This document shows, one piece after another, positions 1 through 8,819 of a DNA stretch of 64,000 nt. Source of the stretch: Opitutia bacterium. GTDB lineage: Bacteria; Verrucomicrobiota; Verrucomicrobiia; Opitutales; UBA953. Under the pieces are notes generated by a model. The model had not been told where the DNA came from. It saw only the letters and a list, made by a program, of their open reading frames with translations, and ran no database searches. The stretch's first letter is position 1; the number at the start of each line of letters is the position of its first letter. The stretch covers positions 62,001-126,000 of the forward strand of contig CANCLQ010000001.1 of NCBI GenBank assembly GCA_947378845.1, read 5' to 3'. Position numbers and translations under genes: made by a program.

Positions 1-99
1 GCAGTAATTAAATTTAAAGCCGGCAAAGAGTTGAAAGCGAAGTTGAAGACCATCGACCTCAATAAGCCGTCATCTGGATCACAATCGAAGGCCGAATAA
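1..99 (+). CDS. C-terminal end of an HU/IHF-family DNA-binding protein (partial)
   Basis: Reading frame 1 is open from the window edge to a TAA at 97-99 and gives 32 residues. The stretch AVIKFKAGKELKAKLK resembles the last beta-strand and helix of HU-type proteins, where a lysine-rich 'FKPGKxLK' pattern closes the fold. It is followed by a polar tail rich in Ser and Lys. HU proteins are small dimeric nucleoid proteins that bend DNA. The start lies outside the window, so the family call rests on this tail alone and is only moderately secure. hisS follows after 18 bases. Confidence 0.55.
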   Translation, partial: AVIKFKAGKELKAKLKTIDLNKPSSGSQSKAE

Positions 100-117
100 G
101 TTGGCGCATCTTTCGCC

Positions 118-1455
118 ATGGCTGACATTCAATCGCTCCCAGGTTTTCGCGAGTTTTATCCCGAAGAACGTGCCATCCTTGGTCATGTCTTCGAGGTGTG
201 GCGTCGCACCTGCCGTCGTTACGGATTTCGTGAGTGGGAATCGCCCGTACTCGAGCCGTTAGAACTCTTTACCGAAAAATCAGGCGAGGAAATTGTCCGC
301 CAATTATTTAATTTCGAAGACAAAGGTGGTCGCCAAGTAAGTTTGCGCCCCGAGATGACGCCATCACTTGCACGCATGGTCGGAGCCAAGGCTAATGGAA
401 TGGCCAAACCGATTCGCTGGTTTGCGATTGGCGAAAACTATCGTTACGAAAAACCACAGAAGGGTCGGCTGCGTGCATTTTACCAACTCAATGCCGATTT
501 ACTAGGCGAAGCAGGTCCCACGGCTGACGCTGAACTCATCGCACTCTGTGCCGATTGCCTCATTGGTTTTGGTCTACAGGCAACCGACTTTAAGATTCGT
601 ATCTCAGATCGTACGCTTTGGTTTAAGTACCTTGAAAGCCAAGGCGTACCCGAAGCCAATGCATCGGCAGTTCTCGGTGTGGTTGATAAATTAGAGCGTG
701 GTTCGCCCGCTGATCTCTTGCAGGCGATGAATATTGCGCTGGCTGGCACCAAGGTTGATGCCGCTAAATTATTGGCCGACGTTCGTACCTTTGCTGCTAT
801 TCGTTCGCTGGATGATTTAACAAAAGTTGCTGGTAGTGACGCTGCGATGCAGGCTCGTTTAACTGAATGGCAGCTTTTGCTTTCAACGATTGCATCACTG
901 GGCTTCAGTGAATGTGTCACCATCGATCTCACAATCGTACGCGGCTTGGCTTATTACACCGGATTTGTTTTCGAAGCTTTCGAAACCAGCGGCGATGCCC
1001 GTGCCTTGGCCGGCGGTGGACGTTACGACACTTTAGTGAAGAAGCTCGGTGGCCCTGATTTACCTGCAGTGGGCTTTGGTATGGGCGATGTCACGTTGCG
1101 TGATTTGTTGGCCAGCAAGAAACTTATTCCCGCTTACGCCGATGGACCTGACTTCTTTGTGATGGTGCTCGGTAATGATGTGAGACCTTCCGCACTTGAA
1201 GACGTCGCTAAGCTACGTCGTGCAGGTTTCCGCGTTGAGTATAACTTACGCGATGGAAAATTCCCGAAACTCATTCAGAGCGCAGAGACGGCGGGTGCTA
1301 AATTTGCTTTAATTTACGGAACCGATGAGGTCGCTAAAGGCGTGACGAAGGTGCGGAGTTTGGTGGATCGCAAGGAGGCCGAAGTTCCACGGGCAGATAT
1401 TATTCCAGCCCTTCGTGCCGTCTTAGAAGAAGGTATGGACGCCATCATTCCATAA
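118..1455 (+). CDS. hisS: Histidine--tRNA ligase
   Basis: A 445-residue class II aminoacyl-tRNA synthetase that charges tRNA-His in the cytoplasm. Family marks are visible in order: an N-terminal motif-1 region, motif 2 with the ENYRYEKPQKGRLRAFYQ arginine loop near residue 123, the histidine-specific RGLAYYTGFVFEAF motif near residue 279, a motif-3-like GGGRYDTLVKKLGG ... GFGMGD region, and a C-terminal anticodon-binding domain. Length is normal. The ATG at 118 has no Shine-Dalgarno sequence in front of it. murJ follows after four bases, so the two are probably co-transcribed. Confidence 0.95.
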   Translation: MADIQSLPGFREFYPEERAILGHVFEVWRRTCRRYGFREWESPVLEPLELFTEKSGEEIVRQLFNFEDKGGRQVSLRPEMTPSLARMVGAKANGMAKPIRWFAIGENYRYEKPQKGRLRAFYQLNADLLGEAGPTADAELIALCADCLIGFGLQATDFKIRISDRTLWFKYLESQGVPEANASAVLGVVDKLERGSPADLLQAMNIALAGTKVDAAKLLADVRTFAAIRSLDDLTKVAGSDAAMQARLTEWQLLLSTIASLGFSECVTIDLTIVRGLAYYTGFVFEAFETSGDARALAGGGRYDTLVKKLGGPDLPAVGFGMGDVTLRDLLASKKLIPAYADGPDFFVMVLGNDVRPSALEDVAKLRRAGFRVEYNLRDGKFPKLIQSAETAGAKFALIYGTDEVAKGVTKVRSLVDRKEAEVPRADIIPALRAVLEEGMDAIIP

Positions 1456-1459
1456 GTTG

Positions 1460-3082
1460 ATGCGGGAGCAGAACCGTCAGTACCACAACATGGCCAAGAC
1501 CGCATCTTGGACTATGGTCTCTCGCGTTTTAGGTTTGGTGCGCGATCAAGTTACGGCTGCGTTCTTTGGAGCGGGCACGGTGGGCGCCGCATTTCTTTTT
1601 GCTTTTCAGATCCCCAATCTCTTTCGACGTTTATTGGGCGAGGGTGCTTTGACGGCTGCCGCCGTCCCAGTTTTAGCAGAGCAAACCCAACAAGGTGGAA
1701 GTCGCGATGCCTATGGTTTTCTTAATTATGTTATAAAGCGTGTACTGCCTTGGATGCTGGCGATTACCTTACTCGGAATTGGGTTAGCGTTGTTGGGCAT
1801 GTTGTTTCTGCGTAACCCTAAGTATCAATACGCGGCCGAACTTACCATTTGGTGTATGCCTTATATGCCGCTCATCTGTGTGGCGGCATTATTTACTTCG
1901 GCTGTTAACTTAAGCGGACGATTCGGTTTAGCAGAGATCGCCTCATCGGCGCTTAACCTGTGCATGATTTTGGGTATCGGATTTTTCGGAAACTTTTTAG
2001 CTGAAACGGATATGGGTAAAGCGCGCTGGCTTTGTGTCGGTGCATTGGCAGGCGGCACGATGCAGCTGCTTATTCCTATGTGGGGCTTGCATCAAGCGGG
2101 TTGGCGTAGGCATTTCATGAAGGCTGACGAACAAGCCTGGCACGCATTACGTATCGCGTTTGTACCGGCGGCTCTCGGGGCGGGGATCCTGCAGATTAAC
2201 TTCCTAATTTCACGAACGTTGGCCTTTAACGTCGATGGTGCCGGCCTCACTTATTACTATATCGCCAATCGCATTGTGGAATTACCCATCGGGCTATTCT
2301 CGACCACCATTGCGACGGTCATGTTCCCAGCGATGGCGACAGCCTTTGCGGAGAAGGACTTCGTTAGCATGGGCAGAAACTATGCTCGTGGAATGCGACT
2401 CATTATGGCGATCAACATTGCCGCCGCGATGGGCTTTGCCGTTTTCTCGATTAAGATTGTGAAGCTGCTCTTTGAATTTGGACAATTCAATGCTCAGGAC
2501 TGTGCAAACACTGAAACCGTGCTCGTGCTGTTCTCGTTGGCTATGCCATTCCACGCCATGATTTCGATGGTGACCCGGGCGTTGAATGTGGTGGGTAAGA
2601 CCAAGGCGACATTTGACGTCGCGATAAAGTCGGTTGCCGTGAACGTGGTCTTTTCGCTTCTTACAGTTTATTTCGGTTATGGAATTATCGGGCTGGCCAT
2701 AGCGAATGCCATTGCCGCCATCGCGCAGTATTTCTTGTTACGTCGAGAACTTAAGAAATCTTCACCAGAATTTTTCACGGAGAGTTTATTAAAGCCGTTT
2801 CTTCTGACGATTGGCGGATCTTTGGTTATGGGTATGGTTGCTTACCAATTCTGTCAGTTATTCTCCAATCTCTGTCAGTCGTGGTTGAACGCAAAAATTA
2901 ACCTGATGATTAGCATGTCCATCGGTGCCGCCATCGGCGCTTCGTGCTACGCCGCGATCTTATATTACTTCAATTACCCTGAGCGTGACGTCATCGTCAA
3001 CGCGCTCGAAAAGATTAAAGCTTTCCTGAATCGAGTAGGTGATGCCGCCCGTTCACTTCTTCACCGCTGGCGCCGTCGTTAA
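1460..3082 (+). CDS. murJ: Lipid II flippase MurJ (MviN family)
   Basis: A 540-residue polytopic membrane protein of the MurJ/MviN family (MOP exporter superfamily), which moves lipid II across the inner membrane for peptidoglycan synthesis. The N-terminal segment SRVLGLVRDQVTAAFFGAG is the family signature, and many hydrophobic segments follow, consistent with about 14 helices. I take the ATG at 1460; a TTG at 1457 is one codon upstream. The next ATG (1490) would still keep the first membrane helix. The 3' end overlaps the convergent amidase gene by 30 bases. Confidence 0.93.
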   Translation: MREQNRQYHNMAKTASWTMVSRVLGLVRDQVTAAFFGAGTVGAAFLFAFQIPNLFRRLLGEGALTAAAVPVLAEQTQQGGSRDAYGFLNYVIKRVLPWMLAITLLGIGLALLGMLFLRNPKYQYAAELTIWCMPYMPLICVAALFTSAVNLSGRFGLAEIASSALNLCMILGIGFFGNFLAETDMGKARWLCVGALAGGTMQLLIPMWGLHQAGWRRHFMKADEQAWHALRIAFVPAALGAGILQINFLISRTLAFNVDGAGLTYYYIANRIVELPIGLFSTTIATVMFPAMATAFAEKDFVSMGRNYARGMRLIMAINIAAAMGFAVFSIKIVKLLFEFGQFNAQDCANTETVLVLFSLAMPFHAMISMVTRALNVVGKTKATFDVAIKSVAVNVVFSLLTVYFGYGIIGLAIANAIAAIAQYFLLRRELKKSSPEFFTESLLKPFLLTIGGSLVMGMVAYQFCQLFSNLCQSWLNAKINLMISMSIGAAIGASCYAAILYYFNYPERDVIVNALEKIKAFLNRVGDAARSLLHRWRRR

Positions 3083-3958
3083 GCTGGGGGCCGGTGGTTT
3101 AATGCCGTAATACTTTAAGTTTAAGGCCGCCAAGATGGCGATGGTTTCGGTATCAACAACACCATCTACTTTGCGTCCGCGGAAGTGACGCTGGAAAGCC
3201 TCGATGGCTAACTTGAGATTACCATCTGAATTATCGTCGAAGGCGTAGCCGTAGGTTTTAAGCATGAGCTTAATCTGGGCCGTAGACGGAATCGACTTCT
3301 GGTAGAGCTGACTGCAACGGGCGACTTCGTTGGCATCAGGCCAGGCACCAACGCCAGCGGCTGCTAATTGTTCCCAGGGGAATTTGGAACCCGGATCCAC
3401 TTTGCGACCGACGGCAATATCGGAGTGTGCGATTACGTTGACCGGACTAATATTGTTTCGACGGACGATGTCTTGGCACAGTCGGATGATTGTTGAAATT
3501 TGCGAAGCCGGATAAGGATTCATGTTGCCGTCCAAGTTAACGATCTCGATGCCGATCGAGTGCTGATTCAAACCATTGTAATCTTTCCAGCGGCTCTTGC
3601 CGGCATGCGATGTGGAGAAGCATTCGTGTGCCATGCGAAACACCCGAGGCTTAGCTTCGTCGCTGACGAGATAATGAATGCCTACGCGATGGCCCTTGGT
3701 CTTACCCTGAAGTGTCTCCATAGCGGAGGGAAGGGCGGTCGCCGTGTGATGGAGGACAAGGCATGTGATCGGCTGTGTCCGGGTTTGAATCGCGGCGCAT
3801 GGAACGTAACCATCAATCGCGGTCTGGTTGATGGTCTCTCGGTTGGTACTTGCGCCGCCGTTTCCGCTGCTGGCACAGCCCACTAATAAAAAGGAAATAC
3901 AGATAATTACCCAGACGCGGCTGGACTCATAATATGAGCGATATGTGTCACAATACAT
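3053..3958 (-). CDS. N-acetylmuramoyl-L-alanine amidase, lipoprotein (AmiD-like) with peptidoglycan-binding domain
   Basis: A 301-residue predicted lipoprotein. A short hydrophobic N-terminal segment ends in the lipobox LVGC near residue 28, so the mature protein should be lipid-anchored. An Amidase_2 domain follows: LHHTA supplies one zinc histidine, IGIEIVN the catalytic-type Glu region, and AHSDIAVGRKVDPG a second His and the Asp/Lys loop. The C-terminal 70 residues (YGYAF..., AIEAFQRHFR, VDGVVDTETI) form a PG_binding_1 domain. The likely role is cleaving the MurNAc-L-Ala bond in turnover or recycling of cell wall. It runs convergently into murJ. Confidence 0.88.
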   Translation of the reverse strand: MYCDTYRSYYESSRVWVIICISFLLVGCASSGNGGASTNRETINQTAIDGYVPCAAIQTRTQPITCLVLHHTATALPSAMETLQGKTKGHRVGIHYLVSDEAKPRVFRMAHECFSTSHAGKSRWKDYNGLNQHSIGIEIVNLDGNMNPYPASQISTIIRLCQDIVRRNNISPVNVIAHSDIAVGRKVDPGSKFPWEQLAAAGVGAWPDANEVARCSQLYQKSIPSTAQIKLMLKTYGYAFDDNSDGNLKLAIEAFQRHFRGRKVDGVVDTETIAILAALNLKYYGIKPPAPSLTTAPAVKK

Positions 3959-3979
3959 ACAAAGGGGTGAGATAATGCT

Positions 3980-3991
3980 TATCCTAGGATA
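3980..3991. promoter_or_regulatory. 12-bp perfect palindrome upstream of the amidase gene
   Basis: TATCCTAGGATA is a perfect 12-base palindrome 21 bases upstream of the amidase start (minus strand). It lies in the intergenic region shared with the divergent sugar-operon regulator. Its symmetry suits a homodimeric repressor or activator, but I cannot assign a regulator. A related palindrome with the same CCTAGG core lies before nadB. Confidence 0.3.
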
Positions 3992-4019
3992 GCCCCCAAG
4001 ATAATACTATTAATTGCTA

Positions 4020-4100
4020 TATATAACTTGATTTTATTGTATAATTAGTAATTAGACATAATGTATATTGTGCGAAATAGATTAGGATGTGTATCAGGCG
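4020..4100 (+). promoter_or_regulatory. AT-rich divergent promoter region of the deoxy-sugar operon, with tandem TAATTAG repeat
   Basis: The 194-base gap between the amidase (minus) and the DeoR gene (plus) is strikingly A+T-rich at 3995-4080. It holds a consensus TATAAT at 4040-4045 and a tandem 7-base direct repeat TAATTAG at 4042-4048 and 4049-4055. These are good candidates for the -10 region and a regulator binding site. No well-spaced TTGACA-like -35 box is present, so the exact promoter is uncertain. Confidence 0.4.
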
Positions 4101-4152
4101 TTGCCTTTGTAGGGTTGATTTATGGCTGAGAACGCTCATTTAAATATACCCT

Positions 4153-4929
4153 ATGAAAGTTGCACGTCACATCATCGAGGCACGCCGCGAAGCGATTGCA
4201 AAAATGTTAAGCAATGTGGGGTACGTCCCCGTCTTGGAAATCTGTAAACAATTTAATGTCTCCGAGGCCACTGCTCGCCGAGATCTGACCGAGCTCGAGA
4301 GTCAGCGTCGACTCACGCGTACACACGGCGGAGCGCTCACAGATTTTAATCGTAACTTCCCACCACTGGATGCTCGCAAGTCTGAGGACGCTGATAGCAA
4401 ACGTCGGGTCGGTGAAAAAGCTGCATCCCGAGTTAAGGCCGGTATGACCATTTATTTGGATTCAGGTTCGACTGTTTACTTTGCCGCCGAAGCCATCGTT
4501 GCTGCTAAGATTCCTGATCTGCAAATCATCACGACCTCGATACCCACTGCGCAACTCGTCGCTAGTTTGCCTGGCGTCGAAGTCTACATCCCAGGCGGTT
4601 TATATTTAGCACATCACGCGATGGTCGCTGGTGATCGCACATTGGAAGAAGTCGCTCGCTGGAATTTTGATTTAGCGCTTTTGGGTGCGGAAGGTATTGA
4701 TGAAAACGGCCTATGGAATTCTCAGCGCGATATCTCGCACCAACAACGCGAAGTCATCCGTCGCAGCGATGAAGTTCTACTTTGCTTAAACAAACTCAAA
4801 CTGGGTCGCAACGGACCCTGTGCCGTTACACGTGATCTCAATAACCTTTTCTTGGTAATTGATGCCGACGCATCCGCCGTCTCCAAAGCTAAAGTCAAAA
4901 TCCCCTCTACGCATATCATTTCAGCTTAA
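4153..4929 (+). CDS. DeoR/GlpR-family transcriptional regulator of the deoxy-sugar operon
   Basis: A 258-residue protein with an N-terminal DeoR winged helix-turn-helix (residues about 7-62, including FNVSEATARRDLTELE and the TRTHGGAL hinge). A DeoRC sugar-phosphate-sensing domain follows, with IYLDSGSTVYFAAEA, LLGAEGIDENGLWNS and the final lysine/aspartate region. DeoR regulators normally repress nearby sugar genes and are released by a phosphorylated intermediate, here perhaps L-fuculose- or L-rhamnulose-1-phosphate (inference). It is the first gene of the sugar operon, 21 bases before the isomerase, so it probably controls its own operon. Confidence 0.88.
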   Translation: MKVARHIIEARREAIAKMLSNVGYVPVLEICKQFNVSEATARRDLTELESQRRLTRTHGGALTDFNRNFPPLDARKSEDADSKRRVGEKAASRVKAGMTIYLDSGSTVYFAAEAIVAAKIPDLQIITTSIPTAQLVASLPGVEVYIPGGLYLAHHAMVAGDRTLEEVARWNFDLALLGAEGIDENGLWNSQRDISHQQREVIRRSDEVLLCLNKLKLGRNGPCAVTRDLNNLFLVIDADASAVSKAKVKIPSTHIISA

Positions 4930-4950
4930 CCCATTGCTTTTACCCTAAAC

Positions 4951-6564
4951 ATGAAATCCAAAGTCATCTACCTCCTTGCCAACGGCGACCTTCGTGCCTC
5001 GGCCAACCAAAAGTGTGAAGCTGCTCAGTTAAAAATGGAGCACGACCTCACCCTGGCACTTCGTGCCGAGGGCTACACGGTCAAGCGTGCCCATGGTTAC
5101 CGCAAAGAAGTTCAGCACAGTTTTATCGATTCGCAAAAATACGGCATCGAAGTTTTTAAGAAGATCCCATCGCACGCTCCAGTGATTGTTGCCGAAGCGG
5201 TCTGGCAATATTCTCACCATATTCTTCCCGGCTTACTGACTCACCAAGGTCCTATTCTTACCGTCGCCAATTGGTCAGGCACTTGGCCTGGTCTGGTCGG
5301 TATGTTAAACCTCAATGGCTCGATGCTCAAAGCTGGCATAAAGTTCTCCAGTCTATGGAGCGAAGATTTTACCGATAAGCCCTTCCTGAATGGTTTACGC
5401 ACCTGGCTTAAGAAAGGTGCAGTGACTCACGCCACAAAGCACGTCAACACCCTCACCCGTCCGCTTAATAATCCCGATGCACGTCGTGGCCGCACCTTCG
5501 CGCAGAAATTCAAACATGAGAAAGCCATCATGGGTGTTTTCGACGAGGGATGCATGGGTATGTACAACGCCATCATTCCTGATGAATTAATTCACAACAC
5601 CGGCGTATATAAAGAACGCCTCAGCCAATCCTCGCTTTACGCCGAAATGTTAAAGACGAAGGACAGCGAAGCGGAGAAAGCTTTGAAGTGGTTATTAAAG
5701 AAAGGCATGAAGTTCGCTTGGGGTAAGAACGAAAAAACTGAACTCACCCGCCAGCAGACTCTGGCTCAGCTTAAGATGTACATTGCGGCCGTGCGCTTGG
5801 CTGATGACTTTGGCTGTGCGACGATTGGTATTCAGTATCAACAAGGTTTGAAAGATTTAGCACCCGCATCCGATCTCGTCGAAGGCCTGCTGAATAATCG
5901 CAGCCGCCCTCCTGTCTTTGATCGCAAAAACAAACGCGAACTTTTCAAAGGTGAAGCCCTCCCCCACTTCAACGAAGTCGATGAATGTGCGGGCTTGGAT
6001 GGACTCATCACTTACAAACTTTGGAATGAATTAGGTTACGAACCCGAGAACACACTTCACGATTTACGCTGGGGTCGCCAATACACCGGTCCATCCGGCA
6101 AGCGCACGATTGATGAGTATGTTTGGGTTTTCCTTATCTCGGGTGCCGCGCCCGTACAGCACTTCATCGGTGGATATAAAGGCACCGTATCTGAACGTCA
6201 GCCCGCGATGTATTTCCGACTCGGTGGCGGTACGGTGAAAGGTATCTCCAAACCAGGTTGGATTGTTTGGTCGCGGATTTTTGTTCGCGATAATGCCCTG
6301 CATTGCGATTTGGGTATCGGTGAAATCATTGAGCTCCCTCGTGCAGAGACCGAAGACCGTTGGAAGCTCACCACATCGCAATGGCCAATCATGCACGCCG
6401 TGCTCCCGGGCGTAAGTCGCGATCAGATGATGGCTCGCCACCCTTCTAACCACATTCAGGTGGTTTACGCCCCCTCCCCTGCCGCCGCCCGCCGAGGTTT
6501 AATGGCCAAAGCAGCCGCTTTCCAGGAATTGGGTATCAAGGTAGCCCTTTGCGGTAAGTACTAA
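4951..6564 (+). CDS. L-fucose isomerase-like protein (FucI/AraA superfamily)
   Basis: A 537-residue protein of the FucI-type aldose-ketose isomerase fold. It is somewhat shorter than E. coli FucI (591 residues) and diverged from it. By alignment from memory, the metal and catalytic residues E337, D361 and H528 of FucI match Glu342 (in FNEVDE), Asp371 (in TLHDLRWG) and His501 (in HPSNHIQVV). It would convert L-fucose, or a related 6-deoxyaldose, to its ketose, using a divalent metal such as Mn2+. Its neighbours are a ketose kinase and two class II aldolases. No RhaA-type isomerase is present here, so this may serve more than one sugar (inference). Confidence 0.75.
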   Translation: MKSKVIYLLANGDLRASANQKCEAAQLKMEHDLTLALRAEGYTVKRAHGYRKEVQHSFIDSQKYGIEVFKKIPSHAPVIVAEAVWQYSHHILPGLLTHQGPILTVANWSGTWPGLVGMLNLNGSMLKAGIKFSSLWSEDFTDKPFLNGLRTWLKKGAVTHATKHVNTLTRPLNNPDARRGRTFAQKFKHEKAIMGVFDEGCMGMYNAIIPDELIHNTGVYKERLSQSSLYAEMLKTKDSEAEKALKWLLKKGMKFAWGKNEKTELTRQQTLAQLKMYIAAVRLADDFGCATIGIQYQQGLKDLAPASDLVEGLLNNRSRPPVFDRKNKRELFKGEALPHFNEVDECAGLDGLITYKLWNELGYEPENTLHDLRWGRQYTGPSGKRTIDEYVWVFLISGAAPVQHFIGGYKGTVSERQPAMYFRLGGGTVKGISKPGWIVWSRIFVRDNALHCDLGIGEIIELPRAETEDRWKLTTSQWPIMHAVLPGVSRDQMMARHPSNHIQVVYAPSPAAARRGLMAKAAAFQELGIKVALCGKY

Positions 6565-6565
6565 G

Positions 6566-7327
6566 ATGGTCCCACATTCCACGACCATCGAGGGGTTGCT
6601 GAACCTCTCCCACGAAATGGGTTCGCCTGCATTGCGCATGGCCATCCTCGGCGAAGGTAACTCATCCATTCGACTCGATGATGAAACATTCGCGGTGAAA
6701 GCATCAGGTACCAACCTCGCACAACTTCGCGCTGAAGATGTGACCGTTTGCCGTTTCGATAAACTGCTACCGCTTTTTGATAAAACCCATTTGGATGATA
6801 AAGCGGTAGACCAAGCCTTACTCGATGCGCGTGTCGATTCATCGGCCAAGAAGCCATCGGTCGAAGCGCTGTTCCACGCCTGGTTGCTCAGTCTCCCTGG
6901 CGTAAAGTGCGTCGGTCACGTACACGCAATCGCCGTAAATAAAATTCTGTGCTCACCACGCGCCTACGATTTTGCAACGCGCCGAATTTTCCCAGATGAA
7001 ATCGTAGTCTGCGGAACTGAGTCGGTCTTTGTTCACTACGTGGATCCAGGTTTGGTTCTTGCTAAAGAGATTCGCCAACAAACGTTGGCATTCATTAAAC
7101 GCACTGGACGTGAACCGAAATTAATTCTTCTAAAGAATCATGGCATCATCGCCCTGGGTTCTTCGCCCAAAGCAGTTATGGGCGCACTCCTGATGGCGGA
7201 AAAGGCGGCCGAAATTTTCCTCGGTGCGGCTGCTCTCGGCGGACCTGTGTTCATGGATGGATCTCAAGTTGAACGCATTGCCGGCCGACCCGATGAACAT
7301 TACCGCCAGAAAATGTTGGGTTTATAA
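6566..7327 (+). CDS. Class II aldolase (L-fuculose-1-phosphate aldolase-like)
   Basis: A 253-residue zinc aldolase of the class II aldolase/adducin family. The zinc ligands are visible as the HVH pair in VGHVHAIAV and a third His in LLKNHGIIALG. The catalytic-base Glu sits in KPSVEALFH, and the N-terminal phosphate-binding loop is in GEGNSSIRL. It would split L-fuculose-1-phosphate or L-rhamnulose-1-phosphate into DHAP and L-lactaldehyde. The start is one base after the isomerase stop, so the genes are tightly coupled. A second aldolase domain in the bifunctional protein at 8820 is either redundant or takes the other sugar. Confidence 0.85.
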   Translation: MVPHSTTIEGLLNLSHEMGSPALRMAILGEGNSSIRLDDETFAVKASGTNLAQLRAEDVTVCRFDKLLPLFDKTHLDDKAVDQALLDARVDSSAKKPSVEALFHAWLLSLPGVKCVGHVHAIAVNKILCSPRAYDFATRRIFPDEIVVCGTESVFVHYVDPGLVLAKEIRQQTLAFIKRTGREPKLILLKNHGIIALGSSPKAVMGALLMAEKAAEIFLGAAALGGPVFMDGSQVERIAGRPDEHYRQKMLGL

Positions 7328-7343
7328 TTTCTAGGAACGAACG

Positions 7344-8813
7344 ATGTCTCATTACCTCGCTATAGACCTTGGAGCAGAATCTGGACGGGTGATACGCGGC
7401 ACCTTGCGTAACGGCCGTCTGGAAATGAAGGAGGTACATCGCTTCCCTAATGGCGCCATCGTCGCTAACGGGACCTTGCGCTGGGATATCATCCGTATCT
7501 TCCGTGAAATCCGTATCGGCCTAGCCAAAGGTGCTAAGGGATATAAAATTAAAAGCATCGCATGCGACTCCTGGGGCGTCGACTACGTCCTCACCAAGGG
7601 CAACGGCCCGTTGCTCTCGTTGCCATACACTTACCGCGACGAGCGCACGGCACAGTCATTCAAACTCGCCCAGAAAAAAGTTTCACCCCAAGCCATCTTT
7701 GAAGCCACGGGTATTGGCTCCATGTCGATTAACACTTTGTATCAATTGATCGATGATGTGGAAAACCGACCCGAGCTCCTGAAGTTTGCGGATAAGTTTT
7801 TACTGATTGCGGATTACGTTACTTGGCTACTTTCCGGGCAGGCACGTGCAGAAAAAACTCTCATCTCGGGCAGCCAATGTTGGGACACGCGTCAAAGCAA
7901 ATGGGCACTGCCTCTACTCAAGAAATTTAAGGTACCCTCGCACCTCCTCGCGAAGCCCGTCGCCCCTGGTACAGCAATTGGAAAAGTCCTGCCGTACTTA
8001 GCAAATGAGACCGGACTCAAGAACACGACAGTCGTTGCAACCTGTGCGCATGATACTGCTTCAGCTGTGGCCGCTGTCCCTGCCCTTCCTGGGAATAATT
8101 GGGCGTATTTGTCTTCAGGTACTTGGTCGCTGCTAGGTGTTGAACTGCCCAAACCCCTTATCAATCGCGACGTCCTCAAAGCCAATTTTACCAACGAAGT
8201 TGGATTTGCAGGCACCACGCGTTTTCTGAAATGCTTAGTGGGTTTATGGATCCTCCAAGAGTGCCGCCGCGAATGGGCATCTAAGGGAGAAGTATCTGAC
8301 TACAGTAAAATCACCAAGCTCGCACAGGCTGCTCCCGCGTTACGCTCAATTATCCGTCCGGATGATGCACGTTTCGCTAAGATGGGTGATATGGTTAATA
8401 AAGTTCAGTCTTACTGCCGTGAAACCAAACAACCAGTGCCGAAGACGCATGGCGAAATCGCACGATGCATTATTGAATCGTTGGCGCTGCTCTACCGAGT
8501 TGAGATGGATGGTTTGGAGAAACTTACAAAGCGCAAAATCAACACACTGCATGTGGTCGGCGGTGGTTGCCGCAACGCGCTCTTGAATCAAGCGACCGCA
8601 AATGCGACGGGCAGAAATATTGTCGCTGGCCCTGTCGAGGCGACAGCCGCAGGTAATATCCTCGTTCAGGCATATGCACTTAAGGACGTGAAGAACCTCT
8701 CACACATCCGACAAATCGTGCGCAACTCTAACGCTTTCGAAAACTATTCACCGGTAGCTGATCATCATTGGTCAAAAGCACTCCAAAAATTCCAAAAACT
8801 TCCACGCTCCTAA
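7344..8813 (+). CDS. Rhamnulokinase-type sugar kinase (FGGY family)
   Basis: A 489-residue FGGY carbohydrate kinase. It aligns along its length with E. coli RhaB: DLGAESGRV near the start, CDSWGVDYVL, YRDERT, NTLYQL, the ATPase segment YLSSGTWSLLGVE, FRxIIRPDDARF, and HVVGGGCRN ... VAGPVEATAAGN. It phosphorylates the ketose (L-rhamnulose and/or L-fuculose) at C1 with ATP. A possible Shine-Dalgarno AGGAA lies about eight bases before the ATG. The pairing of a RhaB-type kinase with a FucI-type isomerase is notable. Confidence 0.87.
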   Translation: MSHYLAIDLGAESGRVIRGTLRNGRLEMKEVHRFPNGAIVANGTLRWDIIRIFREIRIGLAKGAKGYKIKSIACDSWGVDYVLTKGNGPLLSLPYTYRDERTAQSFKLAQKKVSPQAIFEATGIGSMSINTLYQLIDDVENRPELLKFADKFLLIADYVTWLLSGQARAEKTLISGSQCWDTRQSKWALPLLKKFKVPSHLLAKPVAPGTAIGKVLPYLANETGLKNTTVVATCAHDTASAVAAVPALPGNNWAYLSSGTWSLLGVELPKPLINRDVLKANFTNEVGFAGTTRFLKCLVGLWILQECRREWASKGEVSDYSKITKLAQAAPALRSIIRPDDARFAKMGDMVNKVQSYCRETKQPVPKTHGEIARCIIESLALLYRVEMDGLEKLTKRKINTLHVVGGGCRNALLNQATANATGRNIVAGPVEATAAGNILVQAYALKDVKNLSHIRQIVRNSNAFENYSPVADHHWSKALQKFQKLPRS

Positions 8814-8819
8814 TTTCTT

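Noticed and set aside
480..932. Minus-strand open frame of 150 codons opposite hisS
   Set aside because: Shadow of hisS: no family pattern, Ser/Arg-rich composition typical of antisense reading.
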